A stretch of DNA of 64,000 bases from Endomychus coccineus (lineage: Eukaryota; Arthropoda; Insecta; Coleoptera; Endomychidae), in assembly GCA_958510875.1 (NCBI GenBank), contig OY294067.1, forward strand, positions 27,888,912 through 27,952,911, read 5' to 3'. Both the position numbers and the translations under genes were made by a program. Under the pieces are notes generated by a model that saw nothing but the letters and a program-made list of their open reading frames with translations, had not been told where the DNA came from and did no database searches. This document shows, piece by piece, positions 1 through 12,688 of this stretch. Within the stretch, counting starts at the first letter, position 1; each line of letters begins with the position of its first letter.

Positions 1-599
1 TTTAACAAACAGTATTTTTTATTTGTAGCAAATGTATTATTATAAGTTTTAGACCTGTATCATTTGTAGAGGTGGGAACGACTATAATAGGTATGCGATG
101 GTTGTCGTGGGAACAAATCTTTGTAAGAATCTTTTCGATCAGGATTCACCATTGCATTAATTGTTAGAATACTTAGATCTCCAGATATTACGATACATAA
201 TTATTATTCATGTTGATGTAAATTGTATATAAATTGAAACTGAATAAAAATTGTTAGCATTAAGTTACTTGGATTCACTAGATATCACGGTGATCTGGAT
301 GAACAATGTACATTCTTATACTAGCACTAGCTATAATTGTCATCCACGTAACATGCTTTACTTGATTTCCATAATACTGAATACTATCTTAGTTAACTAG
401 AATGATATTTCATGTGTAGCCTGAACATTATTGAATCGGCAAGAAGTTGTTCGGACGATACGTCAAGTTAGAAAATGTTGTAAACGTTGGTTTAGGAAAT
501 ACAATATTATACCTCTATCAACATTCGTCCATATCAAACAACTAAATATTCCTGAAGACAAGTTACACGTTCTGAAACACTGTATCATTCTAAAATCAT
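1..599. other. Left flank of satellite, no gene seen
   Basis: AT-rich sequence with no coding frame I can support. It borders the satellite array. The minus-strand open frame that crosses 463-858 is only the edge monomer read through and has no protein-like composition. Confidence 0.5.
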
Positions 600-3500
600 A
601 GCAATCATTTCGGAAATAACGAATCAGGAGATTAGAGAAGAAAATGGTTATCTTCTTTTTTATTGAAAATATAACAAACCCCCAAATCTTAACGTTGGCA
701 TCAAATCCGGCATTCGTAGAAACCTGTTTTCTGCCAAAAAAAAACAATGGGCAGAGATGGGGATAGATGTGATAAACTATTCCTGATGGTGTTACTCCAA
801 ATTCAAACTCAATTTTCACGTGAATGTGAAAATGCTTTCCGCAATGATGAAATGACAATTACTTGTGATATTTAAGACTAGATGGCGATAAAATTTGATC
901 TTAGATCTTCCTTATTGAACAATTTGATGATTTCTGGTATATTATGGAAATGACTTCGGGAATAACGTATCAGGAAATTAAAGAAGAAAATGGTTATCCC
1001 CATTTTTATTGAAAATATAACAATTCCCAAGTCTTTACGTTGCCATCACAGCCGGCATTCGTAGAGACCCCTCTTCTACCAAACAAAATGGGCAGAGATG
1101 AGGATAGATATGATAAACAATTCCTGACGGTGTTACTCCAAATTCAAACTAAATTTTCACGTGAATTTGAAAATGCTTTCCGCAATGATGAAATGACAAT
1201 TACTTGTGATATTTAAGACTAGATGGAGATAAAATTTGATCTTAGATCTTCCTTATTGAACAATTTGATGATTTCTGGTATATTATGGAAATGACTTCGG
1301 AAATAACATATCAGGAAATTAAAGAAGAAAATGGTTATCACCATTTTTATTGAAAATATAACAATTCCCAAGTCTTTACGTTGCCATCACAGCCGGCATT
1401 CGTAGAGACCCCTCTTCTACCGAAAAAATGGGCAGAGATGAGGATAGATGTGATAAACTATTCCTGATGGTGTTACTCCAAATTCAAACTCAATTTGCAC
1501 GTGAATGTGAAAATGCTTTCCGCAATGATGAAATGACAATTACTTGTGATATTTAAGACTAGATGGCGATAAAATTTGATCTTAGATCTTCGTTAATGAA
1601 CAATTTGATAATTTCTGGTATATTATGGAAATGACTTCGGAAATAACGTATCAGGAAATTAGAGAAGAAAATGGTTATCTCCATTTTTATTGAAAATATA
1701 ACAATTCCCAAGTCTTTACGTTGCCATCACAGCCGGCATTCGTAGAGACCCCTCTTCTACTAGATGTGACGAACTGTTCCTGATGGTGTTACTCCAAATT
1801 CAAACTCAATTTTCACGTGAATGTGAAAATGTTTTCCGCAATGATGGAATGACAATTACTTGTGATATTTAAGACTAGATGTCGATCAAATTTGATCTTA
1901 GATCTTCGTTATTGAACAATTGGATGATTTCTGGTATATTATGGAAATGACTTCGGGAATATCGTATCAGGAAATTAAAGAAGAAAACGGTTATCCCCAT
2001 TTATATTGAAAATAAAACAATTCCCAAGTCTTTACGTTGCCATCACAGCCGGCATTCGTAGAGACCCCTCTTCTACCAAACAAAATGGGCAGAGATGAGG
2101 ATAGATGTGATAAACTATTCCTGACGGTGTTACTCCAAATTCAAACTAAATTTTCACGTGAATGTGAAAATGCTTTCCGCAATGATGAAATGACAATTAC
2201 TTGTGATATTTAAGACTAGATGGCGATAAAATTTGATCTTAGATCTTCCTTAATGAACAATTTGATGATTTCTGGTATATTATGGAAATGACTTCGGGAA
2301 TAACGTATCAGGAAATTAAAGAAGAAAACGGTTATCCCCATTTTTATTGAAAATATAACAATTCCCAAGTCTTTACGTTGCCATCACAGCCGGCATTCGT
2401 AGAGACCCCTCTTCTACCAAAAAAAAATGGGCAGAGATGAGGATAGATGTGATAAACTATTCCTGATGGTGTTACTCCAAATTCAAACTCAATTTTCACG
2501 TGAATGGGAAAATGCTTTCCGCAATGATGGAATGACAATTACTTGTGATATTTAAGACTAGATGGCGATCAAATTTGATCTTAGATCTTCGTTAATGAAC
2601 AATTTGATGATTTCTGGTATATTATGGAAATGACTTCGGGAATAACGTATCAGGAAATTAAAGAAGAAAATGGTTATCCCCATTTTTATTGAAAATATAA
2701 CAATTCCCAAGTCTTTACGTTGCCATCACAGCCGGCATTCGTAGAGACCCCTCTTCTACCAAAAAAATGGGCAGAGATGAGGATAGATGTGATAAACTAT
2801 TCCTGAAGGTGTTACTCCAAATTCAAACACAATTTTCACGTGAATGGGAAAATGCTTTCCGCAATGATGAAATGACAATTACTTGTGATATTTAAGACTA
2901 GATGGCGATCAAATTTGATCTTAGATCTTCGTTATTGAACAATTGGATGATTTCTGGTATATTATGGAAATGACTTCGGGAATATCGTATCAGGAAATTA
3001 AAGAAGAAAACGGTTATCCCCATTTATATTGAAAATATAACAATTCCCAAGTCTTTACGTTGCCATCACAGCCGGCATTCGTAGAGACCCCTCTTCTACC
3101 AAACAAAATGGGCAGAGATGAGGATAGATGTGATAAACTATTCCTGAGGGTGTTACTCCAAATTCAAACTAAATTTTCACGTGAATGTGAAAATGCTTTC
3201 CGCAATGATGAAATGACAATTACTTGTGATATTTAAGACTAGATGGCGATAAAATTTGATCTTAGATCTTCCTTAATGAACAATTTGATGATTTCTGGTA
3301 TATCATGGAAATGACTTCGGGAATAACGTATCAGGAAATTAAAGAAGAAAACGGTTATCCCCATTTTTATTGGAAATATAACAATTCCCAAGTCTTTACG
3401 TTGCCATCACAGCCGGCATTCGTAGAGACCCCTCTTCTACCAAAAAAAAATGGGCAGAGATGAGGATAGATGTGATAAACTATTCCTGATGGTGTTACTC

Positions 3501-6430
3501 CAAATTCAAACTCAATTTTCACGTGAATGGGAAAATGCTTTCCGCAATGATGGAATGACAATTACTTGTGATATTTAAGACTAGATGGCGATCAAATTTG
3601 ATCTTAGATCTTCGTTAATGAACAATTTGATGATTTCTGGTATATTATGGAAATGACTTCGGGAATAACGTATCAGGAAATTAAAGAAGAAAATGGTTAT
3701 CCCCATTTTTATTCAAAATATAACAATTCCCAAGTCTTTACGTTGCCATCACAGCCGGCATTCGTAGAGACCCCTCTTCTACCAAAAAAAAATGGGCAGA
3801 GATGAGGATAGATGTGATAAACTATTCCTGATGGTGTTACTCCAAATTCAAACTCAATTTTCACGTGAATGGGAAAATGCTTTCCGTAATGATGGAATGA
3901 CAATTACTTGTGATATTTAAGACTAGATGGCGATCAAATTTGATCTTAGATCTTCGTTAATGAACAATTTGATGATTTCTGGTATATTATGGAAATGACT
4001 TCGGGAATAACGTATCAGGAAATTAAAGAAGAAAATGGTTATCCCCATTTTTATTGAAAATATAACAATTCCCAAGTCTTTACGTTGCCATCACAGCCGG
4101 CATTCGTAGAGACCCCTCTTCTACCAAAAAAATGGGCAGAGATGAGGATAGATGTGATAAACTATTCCTGATGGTGTTACTCCAAATTCAAACACAATTT
4201 TCACGTGAATGGGAAAATGCTTTCCGCAATGATGAAATGACAATTACTTGTGATATTTAAGACTAGATGGCGATCAAATTTGATCTTAGATCTTCGTTAA
4301 TGAACAATTTGATGATTTCTGGTATATTATGGAAATGACTTCGGGAATAACGTATCAGGAAATTAAAGAAGAAAATGGTTATCCCCATTTTTATTGAAAA
4401 TATAACAATTCCCAAGTCTTTACGTTGCCATCACAGCCGGCATTCGTAGAGACCCCTCTTCTACCAAAAAAAAATGGGCAGAGATGAGGATAGATGTGAT
4501 AAACTATTCCTGATGGTGTTACTCCAAATTCAAACTCAATTTTCACGTGAATGGGAAAATGCTTTCCGCAATGATGGAATGACAATTACTTGTGATATTT
4601 AAGACTAGATGGCGATCAAATTTGATCTTAGATCTTCGTTAATGAACAATTTGATGATTTCTGGTATATTATGGAAATGAGTTCGGGAATAACGTATCAG
4701 GAAATTAAAGAAGAAAATGGTTATCCCCATTTTTATTGAAAATATAACAATTCCCAAGTCTTTACGTTGCCATCACAGCCGGCATTCGTAGAGACCCCTC
4801 TTCTACCAAAAAAAAAATGGGCAGAGATGAGGATAGATGTGATAAACTATTCCTGATGGTGTTACTCCAAATTCAAACTCAATTTTCACGTGAATGTGAA
4901 AATGCTTTCCGCAATGATGAAATGACAATTACTTGTGATATTTAAGACTAAATGGCGATAAAATTTGATCTTAGATCTTCCTTATTGAACAATTTGATGA
5001 TTTCTGGTATATTATGGAAATGACTTCGGAAATAACGTATCAGGAAATTAGAGAAGAAAATGGTTATCTCCATTTTTATTGAAAATATAACAATTCCCAA
5101 GTCTTTACGTTGCCATCACAGCCGGCATTCGTAGAGACCCCTCTTCTACCAAAAAAAATGGGCAGAGATGAGGATAGATGTGATAAACTATTCCTGATGG
5201 TGTTACTCCAAATTCAAACTCAATTTTCACGTGAATGTGAAAATGCTTTCCGCAATGATGAAATGACAATTACTTGTGATATTTAAGACTAGATGGCGAT
5301 CAAATATGATCTTAGATCTTCGTTATGAACAATTTGATGATTTCTGGTATATTATGGAAATGACTTCGGGAATAACGTATCAGGAAATTAAAGAAGAAAA
5401 TGGTTATCCCCATTTTTATTGAAAATATAACAATTCCCAAGTCTTTACGTTGCCATCACAGCCGGCATTCGTAGAGACCCCTCTTCTACCAAAAAAAATG
5501 GGCAGAGATGAGGATAGATGTGATAAACTATTCCTGATGGTGTTACTCCAAATTCAAACACAATTTTCACGTGAATGGGAAAATGCTTTCCGCAATGATG
5601 AAATGACAATTACTTGTGATATTTAAGACTAGATGGCGATAAAATTTGATCTTAGATCTTCGTTGATGAACAATTTGATGATTTCTGGTATATTATGGAA
5701 ATGACTTCGGAAATAACGTATCAGGAAATTAAAGAAGAAAATGGTTATCCCCATTTTTATTGAAAATATAACAATTCCCAAGTCTTTACGTTGCCATCAC
5801 AGCCGGCATTCGTAGAGACCCCTCTTCTACCAAAAAAATGGGCAGAGATGAGGAAAGATGTGATAAACTATTCTTGATGGTGTTACTCCAAATTCAAACT
5901 AAATTTTCACGTGAATGGGAAAATGCTTTCCGCAATGATGGAATGACAATTACTTGTGATATTTAAGACTAAATGGAGATAAAATTTGATCTTAGATCTT
6001 CCTTATTGAACAATTTGATGATTTCTGGTATATTATGGAAATGACTTCGGAAATAACGTATCAGGAAATTAGAGAAGAAAATGGTTATCTCCATTTTTAT
6101 TGAAAATATAACAATTCCCAAGTCTTTACGTTGCCATCACAGCCGGCATTCGTAGAGACCCCTCTTCTACCAAAAAAATGGGCAGAGATGAGGATAGATG
6201 TGATAAACTATTCCTGATGGTGTTACTCCAAATTCAAACACAATTTTCACGTGAATGGGAAAATGCTTTCCGCAATGATGAAATGACAATTACTTGTGAT
6301 ATTTAAGACTAGATGGCGATAAAATTTGATCTTAGATCTTCGTTGATGAACAATTTGATGATTTCTGGTATATTATGGAAATGACTTCGGAAATAACGTA
6401 TCAGGAAATCAGAGAAGAAAATGGTTATCT
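600..6430. repeat. Satellite array, ~341-bp monomer, about 17 copies
   Basis: Head-to-tail tandem array. The landmark GCCGGCATTCGTAGAGACC recurs near 1052, 1393, 1733, 2049, 2390, 2732, 3071, 3413, 3756, 4097, 4438, 4780, 5121, 5461, 5802 and 6142, usually 340-342 bp apart; one monomer, around 1750-1770, is about 25 bp short. The first monomer (near 706) and a last partial one (6430-6560) are clearly more diverged than the interior, and both carry a TTATCTTCTTTTTT variant, as expected for array edges. Interior monomers differ at few positions: the A-run after the CTTCTACC motif, CAATTTTCAC against TAAATTTTCAC, and TGTGAAAA against TGGGAAAA. The repeated 64-residue minus-strand frames at 2344, 3367, 3709 and 4391 are by-products of the repeat, not genes. 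No transposon ends were seen. A period close to two nucleosomes is common for insect satellites. Confidence 0.95.
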
Positions 6431-7735
6431 TCTTTTTTTATTGTTTTAAGTTGCCGTCAAATCTGGCATTTGTAGACATCTCCCATAAAAAGTAGAACGA
6501 AAAGGGGGTAGATGTATTGAAAGATTCCTGATGGTGATATTCCAACGATGGAACAAAATGAGTAATGCTCCCACTCACGATGCGTTCGTACACAAAACAA
6601 ATACAAGGTACTTGTCTTCATTATTCAGTTCTAGTAATATACTGGGGATGACAACTTAATTGCTGAAATACGTATGCAGATCTCTTCAATATTGATTTGT
6701 TATTTGGTACTGATAAAAATGTTCTATATTGGAATGTGCAAAATTTTTCATACTTACATGATAATAGAAACCAGTAGTAGTTCTATAAGATGTTTAGTGG
6801 TTGGGGTGCAACAAAGATTGTACAATTACAAATAATCTAAGTCGAACCAAGTTAATTCAATCATAACGGCCAAGATCTGCAACAACAAAATATCTCAAAA
6901 CTCAAGTTAAAGTAACGTTTTCGATATTCAGAAGAAAACTATGGAACTAAGACCCCAGACAGATGTAACACCGAACTCGGGACATTCCCGAGTCACATTT
7001 TTGGTTCTCCGGGTTAAACAGTAACAAAAAAAAATTAGTTCCAGAAAGCTATTTCGCTCTTCTCATGAGTTCATCAATGGAACGAGCCTGACGATGAAGT
7101 CACTCCGGCAAAGGTATAACTACCATTTTCGTAAACGGTTGGAGAACCTAGATGTTCTAACACTATCTGCCGGAACGCATATGTCCCACTGAGAAAGTTA
7201 TTCACAAGGGCACGCATTGCTAATACAGATCTCGCGATTCTTTGAATCACTTATGAAGTATTGAGAAGATCGAAAAAAAGATTTATGACATGCGGTATAT
7301 TTTATGTGGGATGCATAACGGTCTGATTTGTAGCCTTTAGCCGAAGGTAACCGAGCTTGACCGAAACCACTAAATTAGAGAATGATATGAAAATTCAGCT
7401 CAACCGAAAGAATTTATCTTTCGCTTAGTTACTGAAGTGGAAAAAACAAAAATATAAATAATGACTCACACATTTCATAGTGGGCTATAACGAATATGAA
7501 ATAACTGCAACATATGGGAAAGTTGTAAGAATAAATAACAACAAAGGGATAAATAGCAATAGTCCAGTCTGTAAAGTGGGGAAAAAGGCCGAATATGTAA
7601 ATTTTTTGCAGGAAGTCGAATCGGAAAAGTTATTTTTGCATGATGTTCTATGAGCCATGAAGGTCATTCGTGACTACTGAGGAACTCTCTTCAATCTCCC
7701 CCAATTCACCCGTATATGATGAATTAACCCTATTT
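6431..7735. other. Right flank of satellite, no gene seen
   Basis: A diverged satellite fragment continues to about 6560. Beyond that I see unique-looking AT-rich DNA. A short minus-strand frame at 7485-7667 is hydrophobic but has no family resemblance and no supporting splice sites. Confidence 0.4.
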
Positions 7736-8274
7736 TTAACCCCATTTTTAAGATAATTTTTAATTTATCAAAAAATGAAAATTAAATCTCCAAAGTGGGT
7801 TCTAGGAATTTTTTTAGAACTTTTTATTGAGAAAATTCGTAATCAGCGACCCAAAAAACCCCTATAGTGACTTATCACACGATAATTTCAATGACGGTAG
7901 TGTTTTTCCTTGTAGTTTTCTTTGATTTTTCCGGCATTTTCAAATAATTATTTTTTGTCATTACTTTCAATTTTTGTAATTTAGCATGGACATCGAAAAC
8001 ATAAACGTAGCTCAACACGGCACTCAAAAAATGCCATTAAAAAATGTTTTTTGCTACCCTGGATCGAAATACGCGACTGTCAACCTCTATTATGTATAAA
8101 ACAGAAAACACATGAAAAATTAGTTCATTTTCCCGATTTTCCGGTCATTGAATAAATTTTTCGGGAAAATGGGATTCGTGTTCACCGACCCAAAAAAACC
8201 CTAGAACCCATTTTGGAAGCCTAATTTTTATTTTTTGATAAATTCAAAATTATCTTAAAAAGAGAGTTGATAAT
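7736..8274. repeat. Foldback (inverted-repeat) element, ~540 bp
   Basis: Sequence from about 7750 (AAGATAATTTTTAATTTATC, then a segment ending GGGTTCTAGG) reappears in reverse complement at about 8195-8274 with scattered mismatches, giving arms of roughly 60-80 bp. The copies of an AATCAGCGACCC / TTCACCGACCC core near 7848 and 8178 link it to the modules at 47-51 kb. It is non-coding, and no target duplication was established. Confidence 0.7.
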
Positions 8275-8558
8275 AGGCTTAATGCAACAAGAATTTTTCC
8301 GATTCGACTTAGTGCACAAAATGCTTTGATATTCCTGCAGCTTACACACTGGACTACAAACCTCGCTTCAGTAAATACATGATAACTCAGAAAGGCGACC
8401 AGTTGGGAAGTTTCTGCTTATTGGCATTAAAATTTTTCGTGAAAACAGAAAGTTTCTAACAGATCACCTTCCTTAATTATCGTGTATTTACTAAAATAGG
8501 GTAGCGTTTACCCTTTTTGTAGCGGGTTCCCAGTGATTATTCTAGGAGTGCTACTTAT

Positions 8559-10350
8559 CAGTGGCGGCTCGTGAATTTTTGAGAGAGGAGGCTGGACATA
8601 AAACGTTTTTGTAAAAATATACTCTATTCACAGCCTTTTAACCTTTGCACAGCGACCGTACCAGCTACTTCAGTGACAAAATTAATTGTTACCCAGCAAG
8701 AACCAACGTGGAGGTATAGGGTTTCTCTTGCCAAAAAATTTTTTTGTTCGTTTTTTGTCTTTTATTTTTTTTGATTTTTAATATTTTTTCTTTTTTTTGG
8801 AATTTTTCATATTTTGTTTTTTTTTATTAATTTCATTAACTTTTTTTATATATTAACGGAATTCTAAGGTCTTTAGTTTGCGAAAAATGATCAATAATAT
8901 TATCAAAAAATGTATCATTTTGTTTTAAGTGTTTTACTAAATCTTTTTCAATAGATATTAAACTAACATTGTATAAACGATTTTGGCCCATTGTATTTGG
9001 CATGTACCTAAGTTTTAATTCGTTTGAGAGTAGAAAATGATGTCTCCACCGATGCCGACGTGACAGAAATGGTGACTGTCAAACAAAGTAGTTTATAAAA
9101 CTGAGGTAAAACTTGTTGCAAATCATTGTCTATCATATATTTTATCATATCGGCGTGACTGTCATACTGGCCTAAAATATCTTTATCCGAGTATATAACG
9201 CATAATTCATTGTGCCGTGCTATTTTATCAAAAAATTTATATTTTCTTAAAGTGTATTGGGGAACTTTTTTGAAAAAGCTTTGAAAAATCTTCTATTCGT
9301 CAAGTCAAAAAACTTCAATTCATGTAAATCGGAAAATCGAATCTCAATTTGACCTTTAATAGTATCTACAATTTCATAAAAAAGTTGTTTATAATGTAGT
9401 TTCTTGTCTACCAAATTATATATTTACCTCCTTTTCGCGGGAGGAGCCTCATCAGTTGAAAAATGTTCAAATAAAATATTAAAAGGAAATTCTGTATTAC
9501 GGAAACTTGAAATTTTTCCAATGAGATGTTTCAAACGATCTCTTGAATAAATTATATCAGTGAATTTATGTTGTAAAATTTGAAAAATAAGATCAGTTTG
9601 TTCAAATATTAATTTAAAATTATCAAGAAAAAACAAAAATTCTTCATTTTCTAAATAAGATTGTAAACCAACAGCAGCATTCAATGAAACCTGATCTGTT
9701 GAAAAGTCATCACTGTTTAATACAAAATCAAATGTTTCAATTAATTTGTCTTTATTTTTATGGATGGTAAATTCTGCACGTGATGTAAAATTCCATCGAG
9801 TTGGAGCATTACAGGGAAATCCTTTCAAATCCGGTAAAGGCCGTTTATTTGAAAGAAACACTTTTATCATATGTTAATTCACTAAATGGATTTTCTAAAG
9901 GGCAGCAACTAACTCACTAACACTTATTTTAAATTTACAACAGACAACAATCTAACCTTACTTCGCGTGGCGTGACAACACATAAACAAGCACTGACTGA
10001 CCTACTCAGCAGTCGGCAGAACGCACGTCTCGTATTTCATAGATTGCTAGCGGCTGCAGCAGGCTAGCCTCCAGAGGGTGTTGCCATTTTCGCTGATTTA
10101 CCCAGTTGGCGTTCGGACTGGTCGGAAAAACGGCAACTGCGTTGAACAACACATGTCAGCGTTTGAGATATATAGAGAGTCTAGCCTCAGGTCACTGTTG
10201 CCAGATTAAAAATAACTGCTGAGAACGGGGAATTAATTGTAAAATTCTAAAAATTATCAGAGAAACAGGAAATAAAATGGAGAATGATCATGAAGATAAA
10301 ATTGGTGAGGAGGCTGAGCCTCCTTAGCCTCCTTCGAGGAGCCGCCACTG
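8559..10350 (-). mobile_element. hAT transposon copy A, defective, perfect 8-bp TSD
   Basis: The element starts CAGTGGCGGCTC at 8559 and ends GAGCCGCCACTG at 10350, so the termini are inverted. It is flanked by CTACTTAT at 8551-8558 and again at 10351-10358, an exact 8-bp target duplication as hAT elements make. The transposase reads on the minus strand but is interrupted by stops and frameshifts. At ~1.8 kb it is too short for a complete hAT, so the N-terminal part is missing. A second copy of the same family lies at 53743-55623 in the opposite orientation. Confidence 0.95.
8850..9870 (-). pseudogene. hAT transposase fragment (copy A)
   Basis: This is a remnant of the transposase that would cut and paste the surrounding element. 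The 148-codon frame at 9424-9870 carries an APTRWNFTSR motif typical of the middle of hAT transposases, then a segment ending STDEAPPAKRR. Past its stop the homology continues in broken frames to about 8850, where the C-terminal dimerisation region (pattern SFSTLKRIKT) can still be read. Comparison with copy B at 54 kb shows the breaks: copy B keeps the stretch after the stop open. No N-terminal BED zinc finger or RNase-H-fold DDE start is present. It is non-functional. Confidence 0.85.
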
Positions 10351-11024
10351 CTACTTATCTTTGTTGGTATCAAGTTTTTTCGTGAACACATAAAGTTAAC
10401 AGGTCGCTTTTTTTATTTATCGCGTATTTACTAAAACGAGGGTGGCTATTTACCCCTTTCCTGTGGGTTGCAAGTAATTATTTAAGGATTGTTACTCATA
10501 TATGTTGGTAATAAGATTTTTCGTGAAAGAAGACAATATCTAACAGGTCGCCTTTCTTGGCTGTCACTCACGTATTTAGGAACGAGGTTTGCTATTTATT
10601 CCTTGGTAGAGGGTTCTGGTAACTACTACGGATGCTAATTCGATTTTCCATGACAGCAATTTGTTTTGTTTGTTTTATTTGTTCTTACAATTTTCCCATA
10701 AGTTGACAGTTTCGTATTCGTAACGGCGTTGTGTGGTAAATGTGTGGTACCTAAAACATTGAGGAAAACGCAGTTTTCTCAGGAAAATGATCTCTTCTTA
10801 GATCAAACACCCTTACACATAGTGAGTACTCTTTAAATATATATTTGAATATTATCCTGAAATTGGTTATTCCATCATCGTTTCGGCACGTTATGACATA
10901 GCCTACTTAGAGAACTAGAGATGATATGAATCACAGGTAGGAATAATATAATTAGAAAGTGTTTCAGAAGTTAAAGAATAAAACTCAAATTTTACACAAA
11001 ACTTTTAACATTTAATTTAAAAAT

Positions 11025-11063
11025 GCTGACAAATTGTTTCACCACACTGTGGCATTATCAAAG
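11025..11063 (-). ncRNA. Degenerate hammerhead-like motif in PLE tail, left arm
   Basis: Reverse-complement twin of the motif at 12689-12727, with the same core and the same substitutions. See that entry for the base-by-base reading. Confidence 0.45.
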
Positions 11064-11110
11064 CGAGGAGTTATCAACTAAAGCTAAATCTAAAAGTATG
11101 TCCTTAAATA

Positions 11111-11908
11111 TCAGGGATCAGAATGTGGTGCAAATTGAGGGATGGGGGTGGATAATGGTGGGAGTGTGTTTACAAAATTGTTAACAAGCGGTGAATTATA
11201 TGTGTCGATTTGATCATTTAATATTACATTATTATTGTTTTTTGCGTGTTTCAAAATTTCTATGGATTCTAATATATTAAGTTTATGTCCTTTTTCCTGA
11301 ATATGTAGAATATCAGGATTAAGGGTGAAATTGTGGTTATGTTCTAACAGGTGATTTGCGTAATTAGAGTCTTCTTTTTTGAGCCTGTAACTTCTCAAAT
11401 GTTCATTGAACCTTACGCTGAAACTGCGTCCAGTTTGTCCTATGTACAAAGCACTACAGTCATCACATCTCAGTCTGTAAACTCCAGATTTCTTTAAGTT
11501 ATCTTTTTTAGATTTCGAGTTATTAATATACGAGCATAGGTTATTTGTTGTTTTAAAGGCGACGTTTTTATTCTGTTTTTTAAGGAATTGAGATATTTTT
11601 AGTGAATGTTTACCTAAATATGTTAGACATGTGAAATTTGATTTTGTGTTATTATTAATTTGCGGATAAATTATGCTTAAGGCTTTTTTATTGAGTTTAT
11701 TTTGGAGTATTTTATTAATTATCTTGACATTATAACCGTTATTTTTGGCAATATCTACGATTCTGTTTAATTCTAAATGGAAATTATCTTTACTTAATGG
11801 GACATTAATTAATCTATGTATCATACAATTATATGCTGCTAGCTTATGTGATTGTGGATGTAAAGAAGTGTTGTGTATTGTGGTATCTGTGTGGGTGGGC
11901 TTGTGATA
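11111..11908 (-). CDS. PLE reverse transcriptase C-terminus + GIY-YIG endonuclease, left copy
   Basis: This is the C-terminal part of a Penelope-like retroelement polyprotein, which reverse-transcribes its RNA at a nick made by its own GIY-YIG nuclease. The frame enters from the palindrome centre with a segment like the end of the RT domain (KPTHTDTTIHNTSLHP, then HKLAAYNCMIHRL). It continues through a lysine/asparagine-rich connector to the nuclease domain: VYRLRCDDCSALYIGQTGRS, with the CxxC pair and the YIG core, then RFNEHLR and an HLLEHNHNF motif. It ends at a clean stop. The open frame runs about 100 bases further into the opposite arm, but that part is an artefact of the inversion. The RT catalytic YADD region is missing, so this copy cannot be autonomous. 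Confidence 0.9.
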   Translation of the reverse strand, partial: YHKPTHTDTTIHNTSLHPQSHKLAAYNCMIHRLINVPLSKDNFHLELNRIVDIAKNNGYNVKIINKILQNKLNKKALSIIYPQINNNTKSNFTCLTYLGKHSLKISQFLKKQNKNVAFKTTNNLCSYINNSKSKKDNLKKSGVYRLRCDDCSALYIGQTGRSFSVRFNEHLRSYRLKKEDSNYANHLLEHNHNFTLNPDILHIQEKGHKLNILESIEILKHAKNNNNVILNDQIDTYNSPLVNNFVNTLPPLSTPIPQFAPHSDP

Positions 11909-11927
11909 AATAGCAGCATATAATTGT

Positions 11928-12641
11928 ATGATACATAGATTAATTAATGTCCCATTAAGTAAAGATAATTTCCATTTAGAATTAAACAGAATCGTAGATA
12001 TTGCCAAAAATAACGGTTATAATGTCAAGATAATTAATAAAATACTCCAAAATAAACTCAATAAAAAAGCCTTAAGCATAATTTATCCGCAAATTAATAA
12101 TAACACAAAATCAAATTTCACATGTCTAACATATTTAGGTAAACATTCACTAAAAATATCTCAATTCCTTAAAAAACAGAATAAAAACGTCGCCTTTAAA
12201 ACAACAAATAACCTATGCTCGTATATTAATAACTCGAAATCTAAAAAAGATAACTTAAAGAAATCTGGAGTTTACAGACTGAGATGTGATGACTGTAGTG
12301 CTTTGTACATAGGACAAACTGGACGCAGTTTCAGCGTAAGGTTCAATGAACATTTGAGAAGTTACAGGCTCAAAAAAGAAGACTCTAATTACGCAAATCA
12401 CCTGTTAGAACATAACCAGAATTTCACCCTTAATCCTGATATTCTACATATTCAGGAAAAAGGACATAAACTTAATATATTAGAATCCATAGAAATTTTG
12501 AAACACGCAAAAAACAATAATAATGTAATATTAAATGATCAAATCGACACATATAATTCACCGCTTGTTAACAATTTTGTAAACACACTCCCACCATTAT
12601 CCACCCCCATCCCTCAATTTGCACCACATTCTGATCCCTGA
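11928..12641 (+). CDS. PLE GIY-YIG endonuclease region, right copy
   Basis: Mirror copy of the PLE C-terminal region, 237 codons from the first ATG, although homology begins a few codons earlier at the arm boundary. It has the same domain order as the left copy: RT thumb-like segment, connector, then the GIY-YIG domain with RCDDC, YIGQTGRS and RFNEHL. The only residue difference I see between the copies is HNQNF here against HNHNF on the left. Two copies this similar, both still open, imply a very recent duplication or insertion event. No promoter for the fragment is evident. Confidence 0.9.
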   Translation: MIHRLINVPLSKDNFHLELNRIVDIAKNNGYNVKIINKILQNKLNKKALSIIYPQINNNTKSNFTCLTYLGKHSLKISQFLKKQNKNVAFKTTNNLCSYINNSKSKKDNLKKSGVYRLRCDDCSALYIGQTGRSFSVRFNEHLRSYRLKKEDSNYANHLLEHNQNFTLNPDILHIQEKGHKLNILESIEILKHAKNNNNVILNDQIDTYNSPLVNNFVNTLPPLSTPIPQFAPHSDP

Positions 12642-12688
12642 TATTTAAGGACATACTTTTAGATTTAGCTTTAGTTGATAACTCCTCG

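Noticed and set aside
463..858. 131-residue minus-strand frame
   Set aside because: It is the edge satellite monomer read through into flanking AT-rich DNA.
2344..4585. Repeated 64-residue minus-strand frames with nearly identical sequence
   Set aside because: They recur with the satellite period, appear only in some monomers, and vanish with single-base changes in the A-run; they are products of the repeat.
11911..12007. Extended N-terminus of the left PLE frame beyond the palindrome centre
   Set aside because: These codons are the antisense of the mirror copy, so they are not part of the original PLE protein.
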